From Diphasiastrum complanatum (lineage: Eukaryota; Streptophyta; Lycopodiopsida; Lycopodiales; Lycopodiaceae): 64,000 nt of DNA. Position 1 is the stretch's first letter, and each line of letters begins with the position of its first letter. Location: the NCBI GenBank assembly GCA_029204225.1, contig CM055111.1, positions 13,539,477 to 13,603,476 on the forward strand, read 5' to 3'. Shown in pieces: positions 46,551 to 59,096 of the stretch. The position numbers and the translations under genes were made by a program. The notes below the pieces were generated by a model. It was not told where the DNA came from, searched no databases, and was given only the letters and a program-made list of their open reading frames with translations.

Positions 46551-47006
46551 GAGGTACAAGAGTTAATCATTGATCATTTATACAATCCACTTTTAGCAAG
46601 TTTTTGGTGCTAAAAGCTAGAATTGGAGGGCCAACTTGAAGTTGATAGAAGGGGTGAAAATTTGGAGACCAAACTTGGTTAGGGTCATATTCCGTACTAT
46701 TCACACGTGTGGACATCTCCGTACCTCAAAATAATCTTCATTTTTTATCAGATCCAAAGAATTTCATAGCGATTGATCTTGGTGAGTTTTTTTGATGCTA
46801 GATCTAGGAAAAGCATCAATGTTTGTATGCCATTGATTAGATTGGACTTAGTGTCATCAAAACTAATGAATTTAGACTGGGATAAAGCCCTCTAAAAGTG
46901 ATTTATAGGTCTTGAAAAACCATCAAGAGGGAGGAGTAAGTTTTAGCCATGTTTTTGTCCAAAAATTGTGAAAATTGACTTGATTTGATAAAGCTTGGAT
47001 AGAATC
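46551..47006 (+). pseudogene. M1 leader / gag-like remnant
   Basis: Same sequence as 355-784 but with the ARSRKSIN part retained. Frames are broken near CATATTCCGTAC and GAGTTTTTTTG. It stops matching the longer M1 copies at GAATCTCATC (about 47006), the same point as in copy 1. Confidence 0.5.
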
Positions 47007-47570
47007 TCATCGCTCCTTATGACTCTCGGTTAGCAGGGATTTGCTAAAGGAATAGGCGAAAACAATCTTACGCATGATAATAGCCAACAAGCTGGAGCAG
47101 CTTATGGAGGAACAAGGTTTCTTGAGGGACGAGAATATCCAGTTGGAAAGAGAGCTTCCCAAAAGAAAGGCATGCAACAGGACAATATATGGGATGGTTA
47201 TCACATTCGGAAGCAGTTCAAGCGCAGGCAAACCTGCAGCAAGTCGTGCTTGAGAATCAAAACTTGAAACAACAATTATTTGATTTGTAGAGGATGCTGC
47301 GAAATTGCATGTGGGAAGTGTGAATGTTAGAAGGTGGTTTAAAAGTTATTGTTTGATGCAAGTCACTACGTAGGGTAGTTGCAAGTTGTCCTAGTTCTTT
47401 CCAGGAATCAGATGACAATAATGCTACTCTTTATGTTGAGTTTCATGAGAAGCAACAATACTTCCAGCAATAGAAACCCGATGAAGGAGGCTTACATGAT
47501 ATTTGGGTCACTGTATAGGTAATAATAAATTGGTGAGTCGTCACTCCAATAACAATTCATGACTCCATAA
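47007..47570 (+). pseudogene. Coiled-coil ORF remnant, longer copy
   Basis: Matches 785-1021 (KLEQLMEEQGFLRDEN, IQLEREL) with an early in-frame TAG. It continues past the point where copy 1 is deleted: VVLENQNLKQQLFDL and a stop, then about 250 bp of unassigned sequence to 47570. The extra coil segment supports a coiled-coil protein ancestry. Confidence 0.4.
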
Positions 47571-48843
47571 AAACTTTTCGAGTTGTGTCCATGTGCATTT
47601 CTCCAAATATGATATATCTGGCTTCCATACAATGTTGTTGTTGTGTTAGTTTGTTGAAAACCATGTTTTTGCGTGAATGTCGTAAGATGGTTGGCATATT
47701 GTTGCAAGCAAGCATATTGATATTGAAGTCTCCACGAGAATTAGTTTCACAATTTGATAAGTACTATTTAGATTGCAAGAAAGAGATATCCATTGAAGTT
47801 TGAAGAGTAAAAGTACCATTTTTGAAGCCAATAAAGTTAAATTGAAGAAGAAAGCAACCTTAAAATGAACTTTTCATACAATATCGACCAAAGAGAGAAA
47901 TTATCTAATATCAAAAGATCTCTGATATATCTGTCTGCCGCAATGAGAAATCTTAAAAGTATTTTCACATGAATAAAATTCCATCATCAACTGCACAAAG
48001 TTGACATACACCTCAAAGTATACTATGTGAGAGCTTTGGCAGAGAAAAACATAGGCAAATCAGTTTGTTACGATTGATATATGCCAATTGAGGTATAATA
48101 TGATAAATATCCCAAACTATTTAGAACACGAGAGATTCCATAGATAATGAGTTTTGGCTATGAGACACACTCGTCTCTAGATAAACTCCCTTTTCAAAGA
48201 CAAAACTATTGATGGCTTTTTTATATCCCTTCCTTCCCACTCCACGCAATCTTATCATTTGTGTCATTTGGGTCTTAGACTATCATGAAGAAGACTATTT
48301 GAGACTTTATGATAGCATTCTTGATTGATACTTGGTGAATTTCACCTAATAGTTAACAAGAACAAGAAGCTCACTTTTAAAATTTCAATGGTAATCCATG
48401 AGATTTTCTTTCTGTATATGCCTTGGCCACAAAGGTTTAACCTAAATCTGCTCTCACAACCAATAGATGATGATGCAATGAAAAATAAATGTTATAGCTC
48501 ATAGGCCTCATGTCAGTGAGCCAAATTTCACTTCCAAGTTCACAATCAAGAAGTTGCATGAAGGTATTCAAGTGCCACCCTTTGAGTCTATGAAGGTTTG
48601 ACAATCAATGGACTCACAAGGGCCTACAATACAACTCTTCCTAACCAAGTCACTGGAAATGTTTAACCCAAGATTTGATCATGGGATTGGATTTCAACTT
48701 TGTAGGGATAGTTGGCTCAATAATCGGTTCTATACTTCTAAGACCAATATCAATGAATCATTGTGAGCTTCTATCATCTCATCTTCACACGGGTGAAGAG
48801 CCTTTTTTCTCTGAATATGCAAATATTCGGAACGTAGAGAAGC
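47571..48843 (+). repeat. M3 dispersed repeat, second copy
   Basis: Direct copy of 1022-2297. It breaks off at CGTAGAGAAGC, where retroelement leader sequence with a primer-binding site begins. Confidence 0.75.
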
Positions 48844-49204
48844 TCTTGTTTTCTTGTGATTTTGTTTATTAGTAGATCTGTAGAAATTGCCAATTTTGAA
48901 ATCAGTTTCAGAACTTGGTATCAGAGCCTCGGTTTTTGGGAGAATCATTGTTAGTATAATAGATTCAGAGCTTTAGGTTGAAGGGAGTACAAAAAAGAAA
49001 TTTTCAAGCAATCAAAGAGAATTCAAAAAAATTCATAGTGATATATTATAGAATTCTATCAAAAGCAGGATTTGTAGATCTAAGAATTACAAATTGCTTG
49101 TTTTAGATCTAAGAATTACAAATTCCTATTTTTTGCATGTTTTTGGTCAGATAGACATGTGACGCTCTATAGTGAAGTTGATATTGTGGAGACATTGGAT
49201 TTTC
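48844..49204 (+). mobile_element. Fragment of another LTR element with PBS
   Basis: TGGTATCAGAGCCTCGG at 48916-48932 is a tRNA-Met primer-binding site with a different downstream sequence from M1. It is followed by a leader with a duplicated AGATCTAAGAATTACAAATT (about 49077-49125). The LTR before it is reduced to about 70 bp and no gag is seen. Confidence 0.6.
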
Positions 49205-49286
49205 ACAATACTAGCTATGTAAAATTCCACTTGTAAGTGATGACATGTGTCTAGATGCTTAGCCCTATGCCTAATAGTGTAAATTC
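49205..49286 (-). repeat. Flank shared with 8952-9032
   Basis: Complement of the sequence beyond the copia LTR end at 8951. Confidence 0.7.
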
Positions 49287-49529
49287 TGTTGGGAAAATAG
49301 AGGGAGAGAAGTGAGTAAGCGACTTATCGAGCGCAACAGAATCATCCTCCTTTCCTAATGCATGACTACGCGTATCAATATTGAACAAAACATAATGACA
49401 GAAGTCATGTTCAATCGTTTAGCAACCAGCTTTGAAATCGTTAGCAGTAAAGTGATTTTATAGCCAAACAATGAAGTATAAGAGATTTATCAGCTACAAA
49501 CAATCACAGAGATGCATACATTTTGACTG
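49287..49529 (-). mobile_element. copia LTR fragment, 3' end only
   Basis: Complement of about 8714-8951. On the minus strand it ends in intact CCCAACA. It is truncated at 49529, where M3 resumes with GGCTTTCATACAATG. Confidence 0.8.
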
Positions 49530-50880
49530 GCTTTCATACAATGTTGTTGTTGTGATAGTTTGTTGAAAACCATGTTTTTGCATGAATGTCGTAAGATGGT
49601 TGGCATGATTGTTGCAAGCAAGCATATTGATATTGAAGTCTCCACGAGAATTAGTTTCACAATTTGATAAGTACTATTTAGATTGCAAGAAAGAGATATC
49701 CATTGAAGTTTGAAGGGTAAAAGTACCATTTTTGAAGCCAATAAAGTTAAATTGAAGGAAGAAAGCAACCTTGAGTTGAACTTTTCATACAATATCGACC
49801 AAAGAAAGAAATTATCTAATATCAAAAGTTCTCTGATATATCTATCTGCCCCAATGAGAAATCTTAAAAGTATTTTCACATGAATAAAATTCCATCATCA
49901 ACTGCACAAAGTTGACATACACCTCAAAGTATACTATGTGAGAGCTTTGGCAGATAAAAACATAGGCAAATCAGTTTGTTACGATTGATATATGCCAATT
50001 GAGGTATAATATGATAAATATCCCAAACTTTTTAGAACAAGAGAGATTCCATAGATAATGAGTTTTACCTATGAGGCACACTCGTCTTTGGATAAACTCC
50101 CTTTTCAAAGAAAAAACTATTGACGGCTTTTTTAGATCCCTTCCTTCCCACTCCACGCAATCTTATCATTTGTGTCATTTGTGTCCTAAACTATCATGAA
50201 GAAGATTATTTGAGACTATATGATAACATTCTTCATTGTTACTTGGTGAATTTCACCTAACAGTTAACAAGAACAAGAAGCTCGCTTTTATATTTTCAAT
50301 GGGAATCCATGAGATTTTCTTTCTGTATATGCCTTGGCCACAAAGGTTTAACCTAAATCTGCTCTCACAACCAATAGATGATGATGCAATGAAAAATAAA
50401 TGTTATAGCTCATAGGCCTCATGTCAGTGAGCCAAATTTCACTTCCAAGTTCACAATCAAGAAGTTGCATGAAGGTATTCAAGTGCCACCCTTTGAGTCT
50501 ATGAAGGTTTGACAATCAATGGACTCACAAGGGCCTACAATACAACTCTTCCTAACCAAGTCACTGGAAATGTTTAACCCAAGATTTGATCATGGGATTG
50601 GATTTCAACTTTGTAGGGATAGTTGGCTCAATAATCGGTTCTATACTTCTAAGACCAATATCAATGAATCATTGTGAGCTTCTATCATCTCATCTTCACA
50701 TGGGTGAAGAGCCTTTTTTCTCTGAATATGCAAATATTCTCAACGTAGAGAAGCAAAAAGTCATTGGTTTTTAAAGCCTTTATGATGGCTATGTGGATCA
50801 TGTGATGGAGATAATCCTGTTATACATGCTTATTCACGATCTTGAAATGTGAATGTATAAGGATTTGCCACCTATTTGCA
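49530..50880 (+). repeat. M3 dispersed repeat, third copy
   Basis: Matches 1072-2430, including the FNPRFDHG and HMGEEPFFSEYAN traces; the latter ends in a stop after VIGF. It runs on into the 72-codon ORF module. Confidence 0.75.
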
Positions 50881-50924
50881 CAGAATATAGGATCTAGAGA
50901 AGTTTACAAGAACAATGTCAAAAA

Positions 50925-51143
50925 TTGTTGTACTTATTTGTTTCTAAGGACAATGTCCCAAATGGACCTGCAACTGATTATAATCTGATTGACTATACTG
51001 GCCTTTCTTATGCCACATATGTAGTAGTGTCTACATTGCGGATGTTAACCTATCCTAGGGATCTTCATAACACGAGAGTTGCACTTCAACTTTCTTTTTT
51101 TCCAAAATCTACCCAGTGCATTCAGATCTATAGCTGCTGCTAA
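50925..51143 (+). other. Repeated 72-codon ORF, third copy
   Basis: Same as 2469-2687 with few changes (DYTGLSYATYVVV). The overlapping frame 51079-51297 is also open. T3 LTR sequence is missing: similarity ends at about 51315. Confidence 0.25.
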
Positions 51144-51315
51144 TTCTAGTATACCCCAAATCAATCAACCACATGTCCTTTTGATGCCCAACATAGTCAA
51201 TAATACCTACAAAAGGTGTACACGTCAATCCCATAGAGGTTCAGATATCATGATACCAGATGTGCATTTTAAAGCTAAAAGCATTTTCTGCATTTGATGT
51301 GTAAGCAATAGTACA

Positions 51316-51855
51316 CTATATGAGGTTGCACATCTTGGGTGCATTTGAGCTTTGTGGCAGAATCCAGCGATTTAATTAGCCTCATTGCTCCTCGGAAGAA
51401 CGAACAAGAAATGACAAAGAGAAATATGTAAGCAACTCCATGGCTTTTAAAATAGATGGATACCAAAGGAGACATCTCAATGTGTAAAGTAGTGCTTTAT
51501 GTGATTGAACAACTGCAGCAAGAGCTTGTGCTTGGTCCTCAAGAGCTTGTGGTTGGGCCTAAAGGCAATGCCATTCAAGCAACTACATGAATAGGCTTGC
51601 ATTTAGCCTCACCACTAGGATTACTTACATATTGAAACTAAGATTGAATTCGACATCAATGTCAACTTTGCCGCACCCATACTTAAAATAATAAAATCCA
51701 TGCAAAACAATACAAAACTTTGGATTAGGTGACATCTCAATATTGCAAGTCTCATGAGAGGCTTGAACAACAGGAAGGAGATTTGCACGAAAAACATCAC
51801 TTGCACATTCTGAAGCTGATGACTATAACAAATAAGTAGACAGGACTAAAGTTCT
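51316..51855. other. No gene recognised
   Basis: Non-coding, between the M3/T3 fragment and the duplication. No match elsewhere in the window was seen. Confidence 0.5.
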
Positions 51856-54328
51856 CATGACCTTATTATAAAAGGTAACAGGTCGATTTGAGCCCTACCA
51901 TAGATACTACATTGTTTAAGCGAAGGCAAAGTGCACTTGTCATATTTTGTAATAGGAAATGAGGAATGGGATACTCATGTCACAATAATATTCATGTTTA
52001 AAACAATTGTCCCTGTACCACAACAAGAGCCGTTTTTTAATTTTGAAGTGGTCTGCTATCAATGTTCAGATTGTTGAATCTTATGCAAGTTGATAAGAAG
52101 GACTAGTTGGTAATTAGTAGCATTAATAAAGTAACTATCATTGAGGTAGTGAATAGAATTATTAAACATATTAAGAAGGTCCCATCTTTGTAGTCTACTA
52201 GCTAGCGTCATGCAAAAAGTTATACTGAAAATTTAAAAAAAGTAAAGGCTGCACCATATTGGCGAGCAAAAAAACCCATTGGAATACATGTAACAGATTT
52301 CCCTTTGCAATATCTCCTGCATATTTTCACATAACCAGCTCATAATAAGTTTTATCCTGTTTTTATCAAAATACAATAGAATTATGAATCAGATTTGTCC
52401 ATAAATGATTTATGAATCAAGACCTATATTCTTTGCTTGTGTACTCTACTTTTTGTACAGTGCAAAGGCTATAGAGGAAGGTAGAGGTAGCTTGAGCCAC
52501 AAAACAAAAGAACGTGTAGGAAAAAAATAGGACTGAAAAGCTTACTCGTATTTATGAAGAAAACTCGCTCGAACCCAAGCTTGCTTGAGGCCCGCAGTCC
52601 GCTAGCTTCAATCAGATTCGTTGACATAGAAAATACTCTTGTCCAATGGAATCCAAATGTTATAGAGTTTAATGGCAAACAGTATATTAATAATTGGACT
52701 AATGTTTCAATGTTGTTGGTGATATTAGCATTATTTGTCGAGCATGAAACACAAATGGACAAAGGAACCAAAAGGTCCATGCTTAACTTCAACTGTTCTC
52801 TTTAGATTGGATTTCTCTTAGTAATTTTCTGGCTTGGTTGTTGTTAAGTTCGATTATGATCTTCTACTTGCACTTCTAGATGCAGTTAATAATCAGAAAT
52901 TTAGATATACTAATAAGAGAACTAAGTCCATTAGAACTTGTTAGAAACAAGAGGGGGAAGAAGTGGACCCCACCATTCTTATGATGATGTTAATAATAGT
53001 TATCCATTGTGTGGACCTTTCATTTATGAGTAGGTGCAAAAGAATTGAAAGTAATCGACTGCATGCATCATGATATAGGGGAAAGCAAAAATTATGATTG
53101 AAACTACTTAAACTATCTCATGAGCAATTAATCATGGAAACAATGTAAAACTACCAACTTGAGATTTGTACAAAAGCGGTGTACAAAAGAGGACACCACC
53201 CAAAAGCTCCACGTGAATGGATTTCCATGCAAAGATCCTGCTCAAGTGCAAGCATCAGACTTCGCATCTGATTCTCTGAAGAAACCCGAAAATACTTCCA
53301 ATGCACTAGGCGTAGCAGTTACACCGGCCAACGTCCTCACCTTCGGAGGTCTCAACACTCAGGGGGTCTTCACAGCTCGAATCGACTTCGCACCCCACGA
53401 CCTCAACCCTCCCCATGTGCTGCACCCCCGCGCCCCTGAGATTCTCTTCCTCGCAAAGGGCACGCTCCTTGTAGGTTTCGTCACCAGCACGTCGGACAAT
53501 AAACTCTTCGCGCAAACGATTAAAGCCGGGGAGCTGTTCATCTTCCCCAGAGGCCTCGTGCATTTCCAGCTCAATGTCGGCTACGGCGCAGTTGTGGCTT
53601 TCTCTGCCTTCAACGCAAGTTGCAGAGGCGCTCTTTGCCTCCACCCCACCTATCGATGACGCCGTATTAGAGAGGGCATTGCAGCTGAACGCTGCGGATG
53701 TGCAGCGTCTCAGATCTCTGATCAGCAAAACATAATTAGCAACATTGTGATCTTAGTAAAGCTATGCCCTGAGACTAAATATATATAGCATTCGTGCACA
53801 CGATGTATAAGTTAAGGACGACGTCTGAAGTAAGACAGATATAAAATTTCTGTTGATAAATTATTCATTTGGTTCCGTGCTCTGCTTCAATGATAAATAA
53901 AATTGCTCGATCTCATTGTCTAATTTTATGCTCTATGATTTTACATTGAGATTACTGCAGCTTACACAATGTTGCATTGCCCTTTGAGCCTGGCTTCTTG
54001 AAAGCTTAGCACTTTTGCTTTTGAAGATAATTTAATTAGAACAACGTAAGTCATGTAGTATCCTATGGCTCGAGTTGCAGATTGGAAGGTTAACACTCTT
54101 GCTTTCAAAGGCATGAGATATGGACCTGTTATTTATATATTTTTAGCACTAGTTGTTTGTTATGAATATGAAGAAGTGTACGTTTTTTTATTCCTTAGCA
54201 ACCTCCCATTGATTAAGCATCTACAGGTATGTCATGAATTTATTTCATATTATACTAGATCGCATTTAAGGGGTCAAATGTAGGAAAACTTGTTGTTTCT
54301 TCAAAGCTTCTAGTTTAAATATGGTCTT
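51856..54328 (-). repeat. Inverted segmental duplication, copy B
   Basis: Complement of 19847-23200 with about 870 bp deleted at about 53185-53190 (near GTACAAAAGAGGACACC). It contains a 5'-truncated GLP. Minor differences throughout. Confidence 0.85.
53190..53735 (+). pseudogene. Germin-like protein, 5'-truncated pseudogene
   Basis: Starts in the middle of the mature N-terminus (DTTQKLHVNGFPCK); signal peptide and promoter are deleted. At the position of copy A's premature stop this copy has a Gln codon (CAA). Cupin motif 1 is damaged by an inserted codon (PPHVLHPRAPE instead of HVH), which would disturb the metal site; motif 2 (GELFIFPRGLVHF) is intact. A deletion of about 20 bp after FSAFN removes the frame for the C-terminus, which survives as DNA to the TAA at 53733-53735. 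The frame is open from 53159 only because upstream sequence supplies an ATG by chance. Confidence 0.85.
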
Positions 54329-55400
54329 GCAAGGTTTGCAAATCCACTTCAAGGCCCAAAAGTCTTCTAGGCCCACTTGCTAGTTATTTTGTCCTAACAA
54401 GCCAAAAACGGCTCGGAATTGTCGAAACGCTCCAATGTGGCATCATTGACTACCTTGCTCTTGAAATGGTCTGATTAGACCTTCGATCTACTTTCTCCTT
54501 GCAATCTGGCACTCACTATGTTTAGGAGAAGTTGTACTTATAGGGTACATTCCTTTTTTGTCCTTAAACTAGAGAAAATTAGCTTTCGAATGAGCAAAAA
54601 TGTTCTAGACGTTGTTCATTTAGATATATGTGCTCCAATACAAACTCTATCATTGCTTGATGCAAAATATTTTATTGCGTTCATTGACGAATATTCTAGA
54701 AGAACAGTTGTTTATTTCATTAAGAAAAAATCGGAGGCTTTCAAAATATTTTGACACTTCAAAGAGCGTGTAGAATATCAAACTAGTAAATGAATTAAAG
54801 CACTAAGGGCCGACAACGGGGGAGAACACATCTCTACCGAATTCAAGGAGTATTGCCTTAACAACGACATTGAGCAACAATACATTACCTCCTATTTCCC
54901 TCATTCGAATAGTTTGCTCAGAGAAAGAACAGAACGTTAGTCGAATCGGCAAAGTGTATGCTTTGCCATGCGACACTTCCGAAGTCCTTTTGGGCTGAAG
55001 CAATTTCCACTACAGCCTGTATTCAGAACATATGTCCTACTAAAGGTCTCTCAGACAGAACACCATATGAAGTTTGGACAGGCTCCAAACCATCGTCATC
55101 AAACTTACAAGTTTTTGAATGTATCGCATATGCGCAAATTCCACATGATCTCAGGAAGAAACTCGACTTCCAAAGTATCAACTCTATTTTCATCAGCTAC
55201 ACTACTTCAGATAAAGTTTATAAGTTGTATGATCATGTCGAGTCGAAGATATTTACTAGCCACGATGTCATCTTCATCGGAGATCAGTTTATCGACCTCA
55301 AAGGTAAGGGCAAAGCTCATATAGCCGACCTCAAATGGTAAGGGCAAAGCTCATATAGCCGAACTATCAGACTCTCCCAAATTATCGAACTTTCCAGTTC
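54329..55400 (+). pseudogene. Ty1/copia integrase, degenerate
   Basis: Starts within the spacer (54329-54410), then FRMSKNVLDVVHLDICAPIQ, FIDEYSRRTVVYFIKKK, a stop, ADNGGEH (Tyr to His next to the second Asp region), a frameshift at HSN, and a 127-codon C-terminal frame 54958-55341 (LPKSFWAEAISTTACI, RTPYEVWTGSKPS). A short repeated tail (GGTAAGGGCAAAGCTCATATAGC) is duplicated at about 55304-55365, as in 5567-5625. Confidence 0.85.
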
Positions 55401-55444
55401 TCAAATCAACTATTCCTATTCAAGGTCCTCGCTCATCTACTCCA

Positions 55445-56457
55445 TGTTGGATTATTCTTCATCCCACTGTTTATCTAGCTCTATGGAATTTTTCATGTCT
55501 TTATACAGTCTGCAGAATCACAAGTATTTTTACACAGTCTGCAAAAATACACGAAGTTTGGCAACAGCGTCACATTTTCTCTCTCTACAAACCCAACAGT
55601 GTCGCTTGTCAAGAATCTCAGGTAAGAATATAGTGTCAAATTTTTTGCATTTTTCATTTGTCAAAAATTACGTGTACAAAATGCAATGTCGCCTTTTTTG
55701 CATTTTTCGCCTGTCAGAAATTACGTGCAAAAATGCAGTGTCACAGACTGTTTACGGCCAATTGTCCCGCTTATCAGCAAGTAACTTTTGAAAAAAACTG
55801 GATGAATGCCAGCGAACACCAGCCAACTGGCAATCACATTTGACGGCCTTATTACTTAGTATAAATCAGCTGTTCGTACATTTCATTATCAAGGTAAGAT
55901 CAACATTGTGAATTGTGAAGGAGTTGAGTGTTATTACACTACGCTTCCTATGCTCTCATCAAGCAGATTGTTCACAATCAGAAAGTATTGTTGTTAGTTC
56001 TCTATCAAGCTTTCAAGCTTGAAATCTCTTGAGCATTCTAGCTCAATCTTTTAGAGATTTTAGAGTTGCTATTGCGCTACTGCTTATCAGCAGAGTTGCT
56101 TATTTCAGACTTATTCTCAGTTACTTAGAGACAACTTTAGAGTGCGTGATTTCTATCCGCTATTGTCTTGCACTCATTAGCATCTGTTCTTGTTTTTCTT
56201 AATCAATATTATTTCCTTGTTGCATTCAGTTTGTGTCAGAATGCATGCATCTCTGTATTGCTTTTGTAACTGATATAAATTATCTGAGAATCCAATACTT
56301 TATGTTTGGCTACGTAATTACTTAGTATCTAGCGAAAGCTAGTTGCTAAAAATTGGACATGATTTCCATCACTACTGCTTTGTTCAATTTTTGATAGGTG
56401 TACTCATGCATTGGAAGTAGGAAGTTTTCGCATTCTATTACTCACCTATTTTTGAGA
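55445..56457 (+). mobile_element. Nested solo LTR, plus strand
   Basis: TGTTGGATTATTC after CTCCA (55440-55444); the end is TTTGAGA (CA decayed to GA) before CTCCA (56458-56462). 1013 bp. Confidence 0.85.
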
Positions 56458-56462
56458 CTCCA

Positions 56463-57212
56463 TATGAACAACGTATTCTGAATCCCAAGAAGATGATGTT
56501 GCATTTCAACGACTACAGCATGATGAAAATTATCAACTTCTCTCAATTCCTAGAAGATCAACAAGAGTCAGCAGGCCACCTATAAGGTATATCGACGAGT
56601 CTGCAGCTTACCTTATCCAAGAGTTGACTACTGTCGAAGAGGCACTCAGTCAGCCCGATTTTCATCTTTGAAAAGAAGCTAGGGATAAAGAGTACTCATC
56701 TCTCATCAAAAACCAGACTTGGAGTATTGGCGAATTACCTACTAGCAAAAATGTAGTCGATTGCAAATGGTTATTCAAAATCAAGCACAAGGCAGATGGA
56801 AGTATCTATCGAAGAAAGGCTCGACTTTTTGCCAGAGGATTTTCTCAGGTCCACAACGTCAACTACACTGAGACTTTTATTCACTAGTTAGTCATTTGCT
56901 ACTGCAACAGATTTGGAAATACATCAAATGGATGTACAGACAACATATCCTAATGGAGTTATCGAAGAAGACATTTACATGGTGCAACCCGAAGGTTACA
57001 ATATCGAAGGTGAACACAATCATGTATGTAAACTCCATAAAGCACTTTATGGCTTGAAGCAATCTGCTCGAGCATGGTTTCAAAGGATCAATACTTTCCT
57101 TATCGATCACGGCTATAAACTCAAAATCTAATGTCTACTTCAAGTTAGTGCACAACATTCTTTTATTATCATCACTTTGTATGTGGACAACACATTGCTT
57201 TTCAGCAACAAT
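56463..57212 (+). pseudogene. Ty1/copia RT, joined to inverted integrase
   Basis: Same motifs, ETFS deletion and stop as 6750-7440, then EIHQMDVQTTYPNGVIEED, ALYGLKQSARAWF, a stop, and YVDN. After LLFSNN it joins integrase sequence on the opposite strand at 57213. Confidence 0.85.
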
Positions 57213-57715
57213 ATTCTGTTCTTTCTCTGAGCAAACCATTCGAATGAGGCAAATAGGAGGTAATGTATTGTTGCTCAATGTCGTTGTTAAGGCAATACTC
57301 CTTGAATTTGGTAGAGATGTCTTTTCCCCCGTTGTCGGCCCTCAGTGCTTTAATTCATTTACTAGTTTGATATTCTACACGCTCTTTGAATTGTCAAAAT
57401 ATTTGGAAAGCCTCCGATTTTTTCTTAATGAAATAAACAACTGTTCTTCTGGAATATTCGTCAATGAAGGCAATAAAATACTTTGCATCAAGCAATGACA
57501 GAGTTTGTATTGGAGCACATATATATAAATGAACAACGTCTAGAACATTTATGCTCATTCGAAAGCTAATTTTTTTCTAGTTTAAGGACAAAAAAGGAAT
57601 GTATTCTATAAGTACAATTTCTCCTAAACATAGTGTGCCAGATTGCAAGGAGAAAGCAGATCGAAGGTTTAACCAGACCATTTTAAGAGCAAGGTAGTCA
57701 ATGATGCCACATTGG
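57213..57715 (-). pseudogene. Ty1/copia integrase N-terminal half, inverted
   Basis: Minus strand: pre-integrase trace, MFRRNCTYRIHSFFVLK-like residues, DVVHLYICAPIQ, FIDEYSRRTVVYF, then the ADNGG Asp region to AGAACAGAAT, where it is cut. It continues into the M1 spacer on its 5' side. Confidence 0.8.
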
Positions 57716-58260
57716 AGCGTTTCGACAATTCCGAGCTGTTTTTGGCTTGTTAGGACAAAATAACTAGCAAGTGGGCCTAGAAGACTTTTTGGCCTTGAAG
57801 TTGGTTTGCAAACCTTGCAATCACTCTCAAAGGCATTCGATGAGCCATTAGAAGTGGCATTGAGGGCTATTTTTGGAAAAACGGTAGGAGTGGATGAATC
57901 TGTACTTGGTGAAGCTAGTAAATTGAATGGGTATCCAACTATAGCATTTGAAAATATAAAATGAATAGCAATCTGATGGAGAAAGAGTTTTGGGACATTG
58001 TGATAGAAGTGGAGTAATGACCAACAACTCTTGTTGATATGAGTTCATTTGATAAGAGGGCACAATAGGAGCTATCCTTAATAAACCTACTAGAGAAGGA
58101 TAGGCTCCAATGCCCATATTAGTGATGATGTAATGGCAAGAGATGGATGGGATGTGCTTCAAACATAGTATCAGGCAACAAAACAATCCAGCATGATGTC
58201 TTGAAGATGAAGCTAAACAACATTCGAATTAGGCCTTGAGTCGAACTACAGTAGATGGAT
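57716..58260. repeat. M1-copia spacer, fourth copy
   Basis: Complement of 12691-13232; the 112-codon minus-strand frame is open at 58186-57848. Confidence 0.45.
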
Positions 58261-59084
58261 CGAGATTCTAATAAACAAAAGTTGAGCAGCGAAAGCAAAC
58301 AAGAAAAATGATTTTCTAATAATGACTGTACAATAACATTTTAGAGATCTTGCACTTAGAAAGTTTGAAAATTGATTGATTTGATCAAAGAGTATCTATG
58401 AAAACCATGCTACTAATTTAGTAGACATCTGAGAATGCAATAGTTTTGATCAGGATGTTACCACGTAAATTTGAAAGAAAGAGATAATAGACTTATGTGA
58501 TTCAAGAGAATACAACACACGTTCAGAGTAGATTGCTATTAACAATCAGTGAATAGAAGGGCTCTTGGACAAGTCTTAGTGAACGTGCAAAAGTACAAGG
58601 AGTTACAATAATGTAGATGCAACTCTGTATTTGAGTAGTCTCCCCTATGTTTTTCACACTACAACATCTCTTGCTCTTCATCAATTCATGTGTGTGTGTG
58701 TGTGTGTGTGTGTAGTAAAGTTTCATCACTAAAGTAAGCAAACTCTCTACAAGTAAAAACAATTTACTTAATGAGAATGTATGTGTGAGATACGTACCTT
58801 AACTGACCAAAATTTTTGACTCATTCAGTAGATCACAAATTACTCACCATATATAAGAATCATCACATTTCCTCATAATCTTCTAATGACAATTAAGTGT
58901 CTATTTATAATTTGTCAATCATAAAAATTTAGAATTTTATGATTCGTCAATCATAATTAGTAGGATTCCAAAATATCATGGAGGTGGTTGATCTACCTAG
59001 CCACCAACTTGGCAAAACTCTAGGGTTAGGTTAGAGGGAGTCATTAAGAGGCTCAAGTAAGGTTAAAAATATTGTACTTTACCA
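58261..59084 (+). mobile_element. M1 LTR-like block with internal deletion
   Basis: Matches 45251-46538, with TG run at 58689-58713, but jumps from TAGGGTTAGGTTAGA to GGGAGTCATTAA at about 59036, losing about 390 bp. It ends TTTACCA before the primer-binding site. Confidence 0.65.
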
Positions 59085-59096
59085 TGGTATCAGAGC
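59085..59096 (+). other. Primer-binding site (tRNA-Met type)
   Basis: TGGTATCAGAGC, perfect match, directly after the LTR-like end. Confidence 0.85.

Noticed and set aside
47571-50880. The two direct M3 copies as an LTR pair, with a primer site between
   Set aside because: The first copy ends about 70 bp before the primer site at a point unlike an LTR end, there is no TG/CA pair, and the interior is only 0.7 kb containing an unrelated LTR fragment.
58020-58140. GTIGAILNKPT on the plus strand, like the GxxGxxxNRP signature of AlgH/UPF0301 proteins
   Set aside because: The match is about ten residues, bounded by stops, with none of the family's other conserved blocks; probably chance in the M1-copia spacer.
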